Positions 33,410-43,825 of a stretch of DNA of 64,000 bases are shown in pieces. The stretch comes from Elgaria multicarinata webbii. Taxonomy: Eukaryota; Chordata; Lepidosauria; Squamata; Anguidae. The translations under genes were made by a program, and so were the position numbers. Position 1 is the stretch's first letter, and every line of letters begins with the position of its first letter. The notes below the pieces were generated by a model. That model saw nothing but the letters and a program-made list of their open reading frames with translations, did not search any database and had not been told where the DNA came from. The stretch covers positions 121,718,740-121,782,739 of the forward strand of contig NC_086175.1 of assembly GCF_023053635.1 (NCBI RefSeq). The letters are read 5' to 3'.

Positions 33410-33885
33410 CTGCCTTGTGTCGAGGAAATGTGTGAATGGGCTGTTTTGTCTGTGCCCACCCTGTTTTGATGTAAGCCCTTTCTATTAGAAATTAAGTTCT
33501 ATAGCAATTTGATCCAAACTGCAGCTGAAAATATGTTGAGCAACACTTGCTCAACCAACAAGAAGTGTTGACACATTAGTCAGAATGTGAGCCTCCCAGC
33601 GAGGACAGGAAGAGTAGTAACCACAAAGGAACAGATGTTCCAGGTTTGCAATACCCATCTATGCGTTGTTTTTCTAGCCTTAGAATTATCTGCACTCTGC
33701 ACATGCATAAATGCCTTGTCTATCATTGGTTACTGTATTGCAAAACTGTATTATGATTGGTTTATTATATGAGGAAGTTCTGTTGTTGCTTCTGAGGATC
33801 TTATTGACCTTCTGCTTGGAATAACTGTACCTTTCTTTTTCTGGTCTATTGACTGTAAATAAAGGATTGATTGATTAATCTAAGT
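33410..33885 (+). mobile_element. LTR-like segment, fossil (tentative)
   Basis: A promoter-like order (tctatcattggttactgt, tattatatgagg) is followed by 'aataaaggattgattgatta', typical of an LTR U3-R-U5. No partner LTR or viral gene is next to it; boundaries are approximate. Confidence 0.35.
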
Positions 33886-33966
33886 CATAGAATTCTGCGT
33901 ATTTCATTAAAAGCGTTTTCATAAGTAGAAAATATCTTTCCTAAATGAATCCATTGTCCAATGATA

Positions 33967-34897
33967 TGTAGTGAATAGATGTGTTGAAAGGGGATGAGGT
34001 CCCCTAGGGCATGTGGACATGCCCAGTTCACACACTCCTGTCCTTGGAGGTTCATCAGAGCCCTCCAAAGATTAAACAGTGGAGAAGCTATGCCTGTCAT
34101 GAGTTGAAGTGTCAAGTAGCTTCTTAAAGACTGGTACTTACTTAGGGCCAGTCAAATTGGCATAATTCCCCCTCCAGTGTGTGCACTGGGCACATCCACA
34201 TGCCCTAGGAGACCTTATCCCCTTGCACCACATCTATTCAGTTGTTCACCAAGGTTAGGGTGGGTAGCAGTGCTGTGTTTCCTATCTGTTATTTATTTGC
34301 TTAGTATATGATTTCAGGTTGTGTTTGTGCATTGGTGGGGCTACTGTTTAAAAAAACACTGGGAAAAGTCTGTTCAGAGACTAAGAAAGAAAAGTTTCCC
34401 AGTATCCCAAGTTACTAAGTATCCTGTTTTGCTTATCCCCCCCCCCTCCAACTTTGGGATTGTAGGATGCTTCATCAGGTGATTATGACTGGGAGTTGAA
34501 TCTGCCTCTCAGCACTTCAAAAAAGAACCTCTCCCGCTTTTTTTACCCTATTTAAAAAAAAAAATATAGCAAGTAAACCGCAGCACGCAAAGTGCTGAAA
34601 ATAGGCTCAGAATGACCCCCACCCATGGCTCTCTAAGCACAGCGAGTTTCAAATAGTTAGCTTGAAAAACAAAAAAGTTATCCACTAATCTTTTCCGCAA
34701 TGCAATCCTATGGGCAAAAAAAATCCAAAATGGTGGGCGAAGCGCGCCGTGAAAAGAGGAGCGCTCCGCTTATAGTCGCTTCTCTTCACCATGCTTCTCC
34801 AGCCCCCTGATCTGCTTCTCCTCTGCCTGTAGGGGAGGCGGATCACCCCGGTTCGCTGTTGCTTCTCCGATTCTAAGCGAAGCGGATCACACCCCTA
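33967..34897 (-). mobile_element. Diverged inverted relative of element A (copy C)
   Basis: It begins at the right with CACACCCCTA (to 34897) and gcggatc words and carries, inverted, the 'cccaccctaaccttggtgaa caactgaatagatgtggtgc' block. Its left part (33967-34245) is a foldback (gaatagatgtg-type ends) instead of the element's normal right end. It is clearly older than copies A and B. Confidence 0.65.
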
Positions 34898-35039
34898 GTT
34901 AAACTAACCCCTAATAAGAGATATGGACACATACATAAATTGTAATAATGAAATGTATGGGGACACAACATATCTAATGAAAACCTTTCATTTATATTTT
35001 TAAAAATATATGATTTGCAAGATAATAACATACATTTCC

Positions 35040-35450
35040 AAGACTTTTCACATTAAACCAATTTTGTCAAGCTGTGATCGAGCGGCGGTTGAGACGGTGT
35101 TCTATCAAAAAACTGGACCCATGGAATTTCTCGAACGCGTCACTTCAGGTGCAGCTGCGTCACTGGAAGTGACACGGAACCAGCTGTTTTGACCCGATCA
35201 CGCATACTGCGCATGCGCAGTACCTGTATGATCCCTCGACCGCGGTGTGCATACACGGATACGACGGAAGGGGAATATACTAGTGCACCATACTAATGGG
35301 CACCTTTGCTGCGTAAAAATGCATGCAAGTTGGTATTGCTTATTTCACATAGACTCAGAGGTTTCTCGTTACGTTCGCGTGACACACCTACACACGGCAG
35401 CTGACACACTAACGTGTCGCGACACACTGTTTGGAAAGCTCTGATTTACA
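35040..35450. repeat. CpG-rich segment with hAT-like end
   Basis: An unusually CpG-rich stretch in AT-rich DNA, including a palindromic NRF1-like site (ctgcgcatgcgcag, about 35207-35220). It ends in 'gtgtcgcgacacactgtttg gaaagctctga', which resembles the 3' ends of old hAT transposons. No ORF with a recognisable domain. Confidence 0.4.
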
Positions 35451-35935
35451 CTGTAATCCCCTCAGGGCAGGGACCTTTACTTTTGCCCTTGTGCCTCTCT
35501 CAAGTGCCATATTTTGCTGATGTCAACAATAACCTTCCACCACCATCTCAACAACTGGCCAATGGCTTCCCCTGATCTGCACACTCTTAATTACTAATAA
35601 AACCGACGTGTCATTTCTGCTTATTTCAGAGCAGGCCGGCATGTTTGCGCAGTGCACATTTCAGCTTGCACCTTTTCCCTCCACGTCCATAAAACTGAAA
35701 TTCTGCAAGCAAAGCTTCCGCAAGATCGGCACGTTGCAAAATTAGCCTTGCATAGAATCGGAGGTTTGGGGGTAGGTTTCCTGATGCTGCTGGCTGAGCA
35801 CGAACCGCTCCTGAGTCTCACCCTGCAGAGGAAGGCAGGCAAGATTCTCCTTTCGCCTCCAGGTGGAGGTAGAGAGCAACCTTTGATCCTCATCCTTGGG
35901 GCTGCAGCTGCTGCCCAGCAGAAGGAGGCGAGGAG

Positions 35936-35937
<2 letters not shown>

Positions 35938-35981
<44 letters not shown>
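35938..35981. repeat. (GT)n microsatellite
   Basis: About 22 pure GT units. Confidence 0.95.
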
Positions 35982-36359
35982 CAAGGACCAGGAGGCCACT
36001 CCAAAATGCCAGCTTCAGAGCCAGAGCGGCCGAATCTCTTAGTCCCCCAGCTCACTGGGATAACTAACATGCAGTCAAGCAGAATAGCTTGCTGGCAAAA
36101 GGCTGGGTAGGTTCATATCTTCACACTCCAGAACACCTTCCAAATAGTACTGGACAAGCACCACCAGAGGATTCTCCAAGACCAGGAAAGCCATGACATG
36201 AACGTGATGCTGTACAGTCAGGGCTATCTCTGTGCCATCAGCCCCCAAACCGGTTTAGTTACCTGGAAATCAACCAGAATGGAATCTCTTTTACAGACCA
36301 AGCAGGTTCCAATATGGCCAGACCCTCTCTTGGGCCTGGCAGTGCATGCCCACACAGGC

Positions 36360-36605
36360 CCCGAATGTCACAAATTGACACCACATTGTGCTGGAGACCT
36401 GTGCATATGGCAGGCCCAGCACCTGTTCCAGGCTCCATTTTGGAGCCCAGACTGGATGGCCCAGAAAATGTTAATTTCTGTGGAAACTAATCTGTAAATT
36501 TTGGTGGAATCTGGGAGAGCAAAAAAGTACAATAAATAAAAACCTGGCCCCAAACTGTTTATGGCTTTAAATGTCAATACCAGCACTTTGAATCGGGTCT
36601 TAGGA
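36360..36605 (-). mobile_element. L2-type LINE C-terminal fragment
   Basis: The minus strand reads VLTFKAINSLGPGFYL, the usual C-terminal block (KA-N-L-P-YL) of L2 and CR1-like reverse transcriptases. Confidence 0.65.
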
Positions 36606-36609
36606 AGAT

Positions 36610-36735
36610 AGAGGGCTGTGCTGAATTTTCATTGAGGTCGGCTAGGCTGAGAGAGAGTGACTTGCCCGAGGGCACCCAGTGAAACGGGACTTCCCGCTCC
36701 TAGCCTGACATTAATCTAACCACTATGCTGCACTG
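36610..36735 (-). repeat. tRNA-derived SINE, head end
   Basis: The minus strand reads 'agtgcagcatagtggttaga ttaatgtcaggctaggagcg', then 'cactgggtgccctcgggcaa gtcac'. The head (36701-36735) is repeated in the inverted duplication that follows. Confidence 0.65.
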
Positions 36736-37222
36736 CCTCCCAATAGCCACTGTAAAGGAGATGCTCCACAGTGCCGTGTGCAGCGCAATCCAGCTGGGCT
36801 ATGCAGGCGGCCTTTTTTTAAAGTGGCAGCTGCATGCCCTCCAAGGCTTGACAGATGAAAATAGTCTTGGGCCTAATCTACACCAAGCAGGATATTGGAC
36901 AATGAAAGCGGTATATAAAAGGTAGGAGCCACACTACTGCTTCATAGCGGCATGGGCCCATTGACACGTACCTCTGTATCCCTGCTTGGTGTGGCTCCTG
37001 CCTTTTATATACCGCTTTCATTGTCCAATATCCTGCTTGGTGTAGATTAGGCCCAAGACTATTTTCATCTGTCAAGCCTTGGAGGGCATGCAGCTGCCAC
37101 TTTAAAAAAAGGCCGCCTGCATAGCCCAGCTGGATTGCGCTGCACACGGCACTGTGGAGCATCTCCTTTACAGTGGCTATTGGGAGGCAGTGCAGCATAG
37201 TGGTTAGATTAATGTCAGGCTA
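36701..37222. repeat. Near-perfect 0.5-kb inverted duplication around a foldback MITE
   Basis: Arms of about 235 bases (36701-36935 and 36989-37222) are almost exact complements; only one substitution was noticed, near the loop. The centre is a foldback MITE (ends of the type 'gggcctaatctacaccaagc aggatattg', with 'gcggtatataaaagg' in each arm; about 36880-37050). The arms extend beyond the MITE through unrelated flank into the SINE head, so this is an inverted duplication and not only a transposon. Confidence 0.9.
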
Positions 37223-37227
37223 TGATT

Positions 37228-38077
37228 TCCCCACCCTAACCTTGGTGAACAACTGAATAGATGTGGTGCAAGGGGATGAGCTCCCCTAGGGCATCTCATC
37301 GTGGACGTGCCCCCACTCTCTCCTGCACTGGAAGGCCATTAGAGCCTTCCAAAGAGAGTAAAACGGTGGAGCAATGCCTATCATGAGTTGAAGTGAATGG
37401 TCACTTTTCAGTGGTGGAGCAATGCCTGTTATGAGTTGAAGTGAGCGTTTTACTTCTTCTCAGAGCTGTTGGTGGCTGTCTTGAACTGGCAGCTACTTCC
37501 CCCTCCCCCGGGCACGTCCCCCTATTGCTGGTAAAAGACAGATATAGCCTTTTTAAAAAAATTCTTCTTGCTGTTTATTGAGCAACACTGCTGCTTTTAA
37601 TTCCACCCCTCCTTTGTTTATTTATTGATTTATTCCATTTTATATGCATTACTGGCTTATCCTTGGCTCACTTCCTTATGCCCCCAGAAATGCCAGCTGC
37701 ATGCCTGCCTGCCTTCCCTCCCTCCTCCCCTGCCCACCTCGCAGGGATGTTGTGTGTGGGGTGCCCGATTTTCAAAAATTCGCCAAAAATCAGGGGATGA
37801 TGGGATTGCTTTGAAACTTGGCGTGCATGTGTATATCCCCATGAGGTGTCATGGTGCCAAACATGAGGATTCTAACTTGAACAGAAAAAAAGTTGTATAA
37901 TTTTTTAGCTTTCAATGCAAGCCTATGGGGGGGGGGAAACGGAGCTCCGGATCCGGATCCGGAGCTCCGAGCGGAGCGGAGCGGAAGTGGGCGGAGCGGG
38001 GGCGGGGCGGAGCAGCCCGATCCGGAAAATGGCGGATCTGCAAGTGAAGCGGAGCGGGGGGTCCGTGCACACCCCTA
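37228..38077 (+). mobile_element. hAT-like element, copy B (right part only)
   Basis: 850 bases nearly identical to 31681-32528, with only about half a dozen differences noticed. It ends in CACACCCCTA followed by TTCTAGAT. The left part of the element is missing: sequence jumps straight from the inverted duplication into 'tccccaccctaacc'. Confidence 0.9.
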
Positions 38078-38230
38078 TTCTAGATGCTTGTAAAGAAAAG
38101 CACTAGACCAGTGCAATGAACCAGGAAACCCTGGGTTCAGATTTTACACCTGCCATGAATTTACTTATGGAGGCCTTTTCTCAGCTTCTCCCACCTGCCA
38201 TGGCAAGAGAGAGATATGAATACTGATGTG

Positions 38231-38637
38231 TGTAGGGGTTATTGTTGTTACTCTCTGGCACACATTCAGTATTGGCAGACCATACTGAGATGTGCTGAGG
38301 ACAATGATAAGATATGTCTTGCTAAGGAACATCTTGGCACTGGCTAACCATGCCAAGAATGTGCTGACGCAAGACCCACAAAGAATACAATACAGTACTG
38401 AAGGCACCATGATCACGCGTTTCCTTAACCTTTATATGGTATATTCATGCTGAACACACACTAACAGCACCTTCTGTGCACGAGGTAATCATGCATTAAC
38501 ATGCTGTACTCAACAACCAATCATAGCTTGTAAACAAGAAATGTAACCACTTAGTTCTTAATAAAACTAGGACGGGGCGACCTTTTTGGGATGCCTCATC
38601 TTCATGCAGTTGGACTCCTTGCCAGTTATTTACCACA
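38231..38637 (+). mobile_element. Solo LTR (family A) with 5-bp target duplication, fossil
   Basis: 407 bp, TGTAGGGG...TACCACA, flanked on both sides by ATGTG (38226-38230 and 38638-38642). TATA-like and AATAAAA signals are present. No internal viral part. Confidence 0.9.
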
Positions 38638-38684
38638 ATGTGTTTTACAAGGTTGTTGTAAACATGCAGGATAAGTAATGATAG

Positions 38685-38905
38685 GCCCAAGTCACAGGAA
38701 GCCAGATTCTGGCTGGACATCAGGAAAAACATCCTGATTGTTAGAGCAGTACGGCAATGGAACCATTTAACTAGGGAGGTCCTGGGCTCTCCCACACTAG
38801 AGGCAGTCAAAATGCAGCTGGATAGCCATCTGTCAGGTATGCTTTAAGGTGGATTCGGTGGCCGTATAGGCCCCTTCCAGCTCTACTATTCTATGATTAC
38901 TGAGA
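38685..38905 (+). mobile_element. CR1 3' end
   Basis: 'gattctggctggacatcagg aaaaac', then 'ctcccacactagaggcagtc' and the 3' tail 'ggccccttccagctctacta ttctatgatt'. Confidence 0.88.
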
Positions 38906-39034
38906 TGAAATGATTTTAACACTGAAGTATAATTATTTATTACTAGCTGTACTCTGCCACGCGTTGCTGTGGCTCAGTCTGGTTAAATTGAAAATAAAGA
39001 AAAGACAAAGCAGATGTTTCTAATATGTTTAATT

Positions 39035-39328
39035 TCACAATGCTTGTGGATATACAATATTTTTAGTTGTTCCATTGTCTGTGTAGATATAGAGATTGTC
39101 TGGTTTGCCGACTCTAGAACACGCAACATATAATTGTCCATGTGAGAAGCAATCTGTGTCTAGATCTAAACCGCACAATTCTAAAGATTGGCCCTGAGCT
39201 TTGTTGATGGTGATTGCAAACGCCAATTGAATGGGGAATTGCAATCTCTTAAATTGAAATGGCATATCTGTTGGAATCATAGGAATGCAAGGAATGAGGA
39301 CATCTTCACCTTTGAAAGGTCCTGTCAA
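39035..39328 (-). pseudogene. Helitron helicase C-terminal remnant
   Basis: 97 residues with the Pif1-type terminal motifs TINKAQGQS (motif V-like) and HGQLYVACSRV (motif VI-like). The N-terminal helicase motifs (Walker A and B) are absent. It starts a few bases before the end of the upstream fragment, in another frame. Part of the deleted Helitron. Confidence 0.88.
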
Positions 39329-40059
39329 GATTGATCTCCGACTATAACAATTGCCACTTTGTCTATAGTTGGAGCATTGAATCTTCGCACATGTTCTCCA
39401 GCAGGCATTTTGTCAGCATGAATAACAATCTTGTGTGTATCAGATGGTATCATGTCAATTGCTGTTTTGAACAAATGTACTAAATTGTTTTTTTCGTGAA
39501 GTAGCTGTTGCACTTTTGAAACAATGGACCTTTTTATGCTGGTATAAATTCCGCAGCGTGCATTCAATTCATTGCCATCACCAATGAAATACATTTGTAG
39601 GAATTTATGTTGACTATCTTGAAATGGAAGGAAGGAGCCGGCTTTATGATAAATTTGTCGTTTGACTTTGAAAGTTGGCATAAATGGAGCTGTGATGATT
39701 TCTTCACCGAACGACGTCATTTGGAAGCATGAGTTGTATTTCCTGATGTTAGATAGGAAATGCTTTGATTCTGCGGTATATCCAGCAAGCAAAGTTTGTA
39801 ATGGCTCTGGTGGTTCTCCAAGTTGAGGCAGTTTAATTTTTCCAGCAGCGCAACACATTCCTTTTGTTTCTCCATTAAATTTAAGAGCCTTGCAATAAGG
39901 ACACACTTCAGTCACAGTGTCGATGAGAACATGCCGCCTCAAACTATAATCATCAGCTGGGTTGTACCGGAATGCAAGGCGATTGTAATCATGTGATTGT
40001 TTACCACGGAGTCGTGTTTGATGCTGATGTGCTGTTTCTCGTTGACGTCTTTCAGCCAC
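39325..40059 (-). pseudogene. Helitron Rep/helicase protein, N-terminal remnant
   Basis: 244 residues of the Helitron N-terminal domain, with VCPYCKALKFNGETKGMCC, FLSNIRKYNSCFQMTSFG, HKFLQMYFIGD and RCGIYTSIKRSIV. It stops at IDKVAIVIVGDQS, before the HUH nuclease. A further piece in other frames lies upstream to 40317. Confidence 0.88.
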
Positions 40060-40999
40060 TCTCAGCCTGTCGCGTTCATTCTGTTGAGAACAAAGCAGAT
40101 CTGAAGCTGTAGAACGCTATTGCCGTGCTCGCAACCGTGCATCCTCAAGTCTGGCTGAATGTTGCTTGGCTGGTTCCTTGGCACGTATTTGAGGCATACT
40201 TTTTCTTTTTTTCTCGTTTGCTGATGCCCGTTCTTCCTGAGTCTGATTTGCAATTTCTCGGCGCAGTGCTTCCGCTCTGCGAGTACGACGACCTAAGTGT
40301 GATCTTCTGCGAGGCATTATTTGGATGAAGTAAAGCAGATTGTTTGGTTTTTTAAAAAGGATGTTTTTACGGTGAGGAGGTTAGTGGAAACTCCTGGCAG
40401 TTACCTTTCTTCAGAACGTGTAACTGTCACAGGTGTGACATCTATATTCACTCAGCCAATTGTGAGAGAACATGCAAATGTGAGAGGAGGCAGAGGCAGT
40501 GGATTGGCCTACTGGTTGGCGATGTCACAATGATCAGCAGGACTGGTTTTGAGGAGGCCTATTTCTTCGATTTTAAGACAAACTTTTGTCCCCATATAGA
40601 ACATAGTTGCATAACAATGCTCGCATATTCGAATGCAACGTTGTGTCAAAATTTCAAAGCAATCGGTGAAGAACTTTCGGAGATATAACGTCTGTTTCGA
40701 ACGAACATTTACATTTTTATTTATATAGACTAGCAAACAGACCCAGCTTTGCATAGGTTGGAATAGTACTTAGTTAAGACACAGTGATGCCTTCAAACAA
40801 AGTTATGTGGCTGTCAGAATCAGTCACATTGTGTGTGCCCTGTCTGATTAAAGGCACTCCCCTGGCATACTTATAGTCCCTGAGGGAGAGGTCTGTCCAC
40901 TCCATTCCCTGGGGGTGGGTGGGATGCCCAGCAACAGGAGGAAGGGGCTGCCGTAGAACTCTGTCTTTCATTCTGCTAATCTCTCTTGGTTTAAAGCTA

Positions 41000-41130
41000 T
41001 AATCTATTCAGACAACACACTAAGCCAAAATGGTTAAGTATTTTGAGGTAAACATGGTTTAGTGTGTCATGTGAACCATTCCTAACCATGGTGGCTACAT
41101 AACCATGGTTTAAACACACTCAAATGCCTT
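41000..41130. repeat. Foldback MITE fragment (aaccatggtt family)
   Basis: 'gacaacacactaagccaaaa tggttaagtattttgag' and 'aaccatggtggctacataac catggttta', as at 17287-17478. Confidence 0.55.
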
Positions 41131-41450
41131 GCTGAAGTATTCCACAATCTACCTAGGAAGTTACCCGATCAAAAAAACGAAATAAATTAGGCTGGCAGGC
41201 CTCCTTCCCAGCGATCGTTGCCTTGGTGTCAAAATGCTTACAGATTAAGCACTTTATAAGCTGCTCTAGAATCTTCCAAAGTATTGATGTCAGATAACTG
41301 GTCTATAATTTCTTGGAGCTTTCTTTTTGAATACAGGGACAACATTTGCCTTCTGCCAGACCTCTGCTATGTCAAACATTCTCCAGAATCTCTCAAGAAT
41401 AATAGATAGAGGTTCCGAGAGTCCATCTGGTAGCTTTTATTTAGACTTGT
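41125..41450 (-). mobile_element. Old CR1 reverse transcriptase fragment
   Basis: Antisense blocks match 7290-7690: 'atgccttgctgaagtattcc', 'aagttacccgatcaaaaaa', 'gaggttccgagagtccat'. Much more diverged than the 6.2-8.5-kb copy. Confidence 0.75.
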
Positions 41451-41467
41451 ATCCCATTTTATCTCTT

Positions 41468-41702
41468 TGGCACCAGTGTGGTATAGTTGTTAGAATGTCA
41501 GAGCAGGATGAGGGAATCTCCCGGCTGAAATCCCTGCTCAGCTATAAAGCTCAGTAGGTAACATTGGGCCCCTCCTCACATTCTCGTAGTCAAACCTACC
41601 TCACAGGGTAGTTGTGAGGATAAAATGGCAGGAAGAACCATGTACACCACTTTGTTCTCCTTAGAGGACAGGTAGGATATAAATGTAACAAATATATAAA
41701 AA
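41468..41702 (+). repeat. tRNA-derived SINE, nearly full length
   Basis: The head 'caccagtgtggtatagttgt tagaatgtcaga' (A box-like) is followed by a B box-like region, 'aacctacctcacagggtagt tgtgaggataaaatgg' and the tail 'ggtaggatataaatgtaac'. Confidence 0.75.
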
Positions 41703-42114
41703 TGTGTGTGAGCGTGAGTAACTGTATACACACATGCAAAACACACACACACACCCCTTCCACCTTTCTCATAATGTAACCTAAATGTGTCTAATAATAT
41801 ATATTATTAAAACAATATCAAGGTAAGCAAGCATTACAGAGTCCCAAAATGGAGGGGGGTAGGAATCCAAAGCCACAAAAAAACTCAGCATTTTAGCAAT
41901 AAATTTATTTCTGCTGCCCTGATGCAAAACAATTTATTTGGGAATAATTAAAAAATCATAATTAAATAAACATCCCCTGCCCCCAATGTTTTAAAAAGAG
42001 GAAAGGAAGGATGTTTTAAAGATGTTTTAATTATGCATGGTATATTTGTAATCAGTTTTTAATGTGTATTTTAAATCATGTTTTTATACTGTGTTTTATA
42101 CTTTGAATGGTTTT

Positions 42115-42200
42115 AGTTTTTGTGAACCGCCCAGGGAGCTTCGGCTGTTGGGTGGTATAAAAATGCAATAAATAAATAAAATAAAAATAAATAAATAATA
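42115..42200 (+). repeat. LINE/SINE tail
   Basis: 'gtgaaccgcccagggagctt cggctgttgggtggtataaa aatgcaataaataaat', the tail repeated at 3890, 43765 and, inverted, 58080. Confidence 0.7.
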
Positions 42201-42453
42201 TGATGTGCAGTGCCAACCCTAGCAGGCTCCAGGTAACCATGCCACACGTGTTTGGTAGTACCTTCATCACTTATAATTCTCCAGGTGTGTCTGGGAGGCG
42301 GGAGCCCTTTGGGCTGCGAGACTCTACAATTTGGCTCTTGGGTCCAGTCCTAGATGCACTGAATGCTGTTGTGGTTTGGGAAGAGCAGAAGACCGAGAGA
42401 GACTCCTGTGGCCAAATTATAGCATTCATGAATGATAAGACTCTTCGGAAGGG

Positions 42454-42600
42454 GTGACTTTGGGCCAGTCACAGACTCTCAGCCTAGCCTACCTCACAGG
42501 GTTGTTGTGAGGATAAAATGCAGAGGAGGAGAACCATGTAAGCCACCTTGGGTTCTTTGCAAGACAAAAAAAGGTGGGATATAAAAGTAATCATCACATC
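42454..42600 (+). repeat. tRNA-derived SINE, 3' part
   Basis: 'ggtgactttgggccagtcac agactctcagcctagcctac ctcacagggttgttgtgagg' plus 'aaggtgggatataaaagtaa'. Confidence 0.75.
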
Positions 42601-42728
42601 AGCAACAATCCATAGTAGAAAACTGGAATTACACAGAAAGCAGAAGACCCAGCATAACAAATTCAAGATTTGAATTAGCAGCTCACAAGAGCCTGAATTT
42701 AGCCTAAAGTCTAAACCCATCTGGCATC

Positions 42729-43116
42729 TGGGGGGCTGCTTAGATGGTCTGTGAGGTGGCACCGCATTGATTATACAACACAGCAGCTATCTCACAGCCA
42801 TCACAGAGCCTTCCTGTGAAGCTGTGACTTTAAAAAGTCGGGGACTTACCACAATTTCCCCCCCTGGATCAAGGCGAGTATATAACGCATCCGCCATCTA
42901 ACCTAACTCCAGAGTCACAGTGGAGGTGTTTCTAGGCAGATGGTGATCCCTGATTAGTCGCTGTCCACCTGGACAGATGGCAGAGGGCATGCCAATGGCC
43001 GCCGGAAACCCCGTGCCCTCCCTCTGTGTCGGGATTAGCCGCTGTCACCCTGCTGCAGAGAAAGCGCAGGGTTTTACTTAAGGCAGCAGCAACCCGGTGC
43101 CATATAAGCAGCCCCT
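42729..43116. mobile_element. Non-autonomous TIR element (gggctgcttatatgg family)
   Basis: The best preserved of three copies. The ends 'ggggggctgcttagatgg' and 'ccatataagcagcccc' are inverted. About 390 bp, non-coding. Target duplication not clear. Confidence 0.65.
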
Positions 43117-43764
43117 GGGTTTGACAACTGGCCACCTTCCAGCATTTTGAACTGCATTCATAATGGGAACTTGAGAACTTCCTTGCTAGATCAGACCAAG
43201 ACTGTATTTAGCCCGGTATCTTGTTTTCCAACCACAAGCTCCTGAACAGAATCTGATGCTAACAGTCTGACTTTCTTGTTTGTCCCTTGCTTCTGGTATT
43301 TAGAGGTATAAATGCCTCTGTAAGAAGGTCCAATTTAGTTCTAAAATAAACTCTCCGGCTATATAAAGCTTCGCTTTTATACATGCTTCAAGTCTTCTCC
43401 CCTCCCCTTTTTTTTATGCAAACACAACACTTTTTTTTGTCAAAACCCACTGCTCACTACTGGGCTTAGACCTGGGAAATGGGCTCAAATGCTCACTCAG
43501 ATGTAAATAGGTGTTGTGAGGAAGATTATGTCTGTAAACCTACACACACACTTACCTGGGAGTAAGTCCTATTGGGGCTGACTTTGGAATAGACAAACCT
43601 AGGACAGCACTCAATAAATGCTGTGCAAATAATAATTATTGTCCACATAGTTGCACCGAAGTGCTTACAACTCAAGAATAGCAATACAAGAATAGGAATA
43701 TACAAACCGGAGGACCATTATACTAAGTACCAATTCATTTCAAAATCTAATGCAGTTTTTTTTA

Positions 43765-43825
43765 TTTTTGTGAACTGCCCAGAGAGCTTCAGCTATAGGG
43801 TCATATAGAAATACAATAAATGAAG
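43765..43825 (+). repeat. LINE/SINE tail
   Basis: 'tgtgaactgcccagagagct tcagctatagggtcatatag'. Confidence 0.6.

Larger units (their letters stand above)
30882..38085. mobile_element. 7.2-kb composite block bounded by hAT-type ends and a perfect 8-bp duplication
   Basis: TTCTAGAT occurs at 30882-30889 and again at 38078-38085. Immediately inside are TAGGGGTGTG (from 30890) and CACACCCCTA (to 38077), a 10-bp terminal inverted repeat of hAT type. The block contains a full element copy (30890-32528), a CR1 fragment, an LTR-like segment, an inverted relative of the element (about 33967-34897), a CpG-rich segment, a GT microsatellite, an inverted duplication (36701-37222) and a second copy of the element's right part (37228-38077). 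The outer copies behave as one insertion; whether it moved as one unit or formed by later rearrangement of a single insertion is not resolved. Confidence 0.6.
38943..40729 (-). mobile_element. Helitron, internally deleted (non-autonomous derivative)
   Basis: The 5' end is TCTATATAAATAAAAATG (from 40729, minus strand). The 3' end is CTAG at 38946-38943, preceded by a GCCAC/GTGGC hairpin about 10 bases before it and followed by T, as Helitrons require. The minus strand codes an N-terminal basic region (MPRRRSHLGRRTRRAEALRR, from 40317), the helitron_like_N domain (about 40059-39325; CPYCKALKF, YFIGD), then the last helicase motifs (LAFAITINKAQGQSLE and SHGQLYVACSRVG, 39328-39035). The Rep HUH nuclease core and most of the helicase are missing between 39325 and 39328, so it cannot move itself. 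The frames overlap slightly, indicating an internal deletion junction. Confidence 0.88.

Noticed and set aside
36725-37198. Two identical 66-residue readings on opposite strands
   Set aside because: They are the two arms of the inverted duplication, not a gene pair.
39035-40317. Helitron frames as a domesticated host gene
   Set aside because: Both Helitron termini flank them, the enzyme core is deleted, and the parts lie in different frames.
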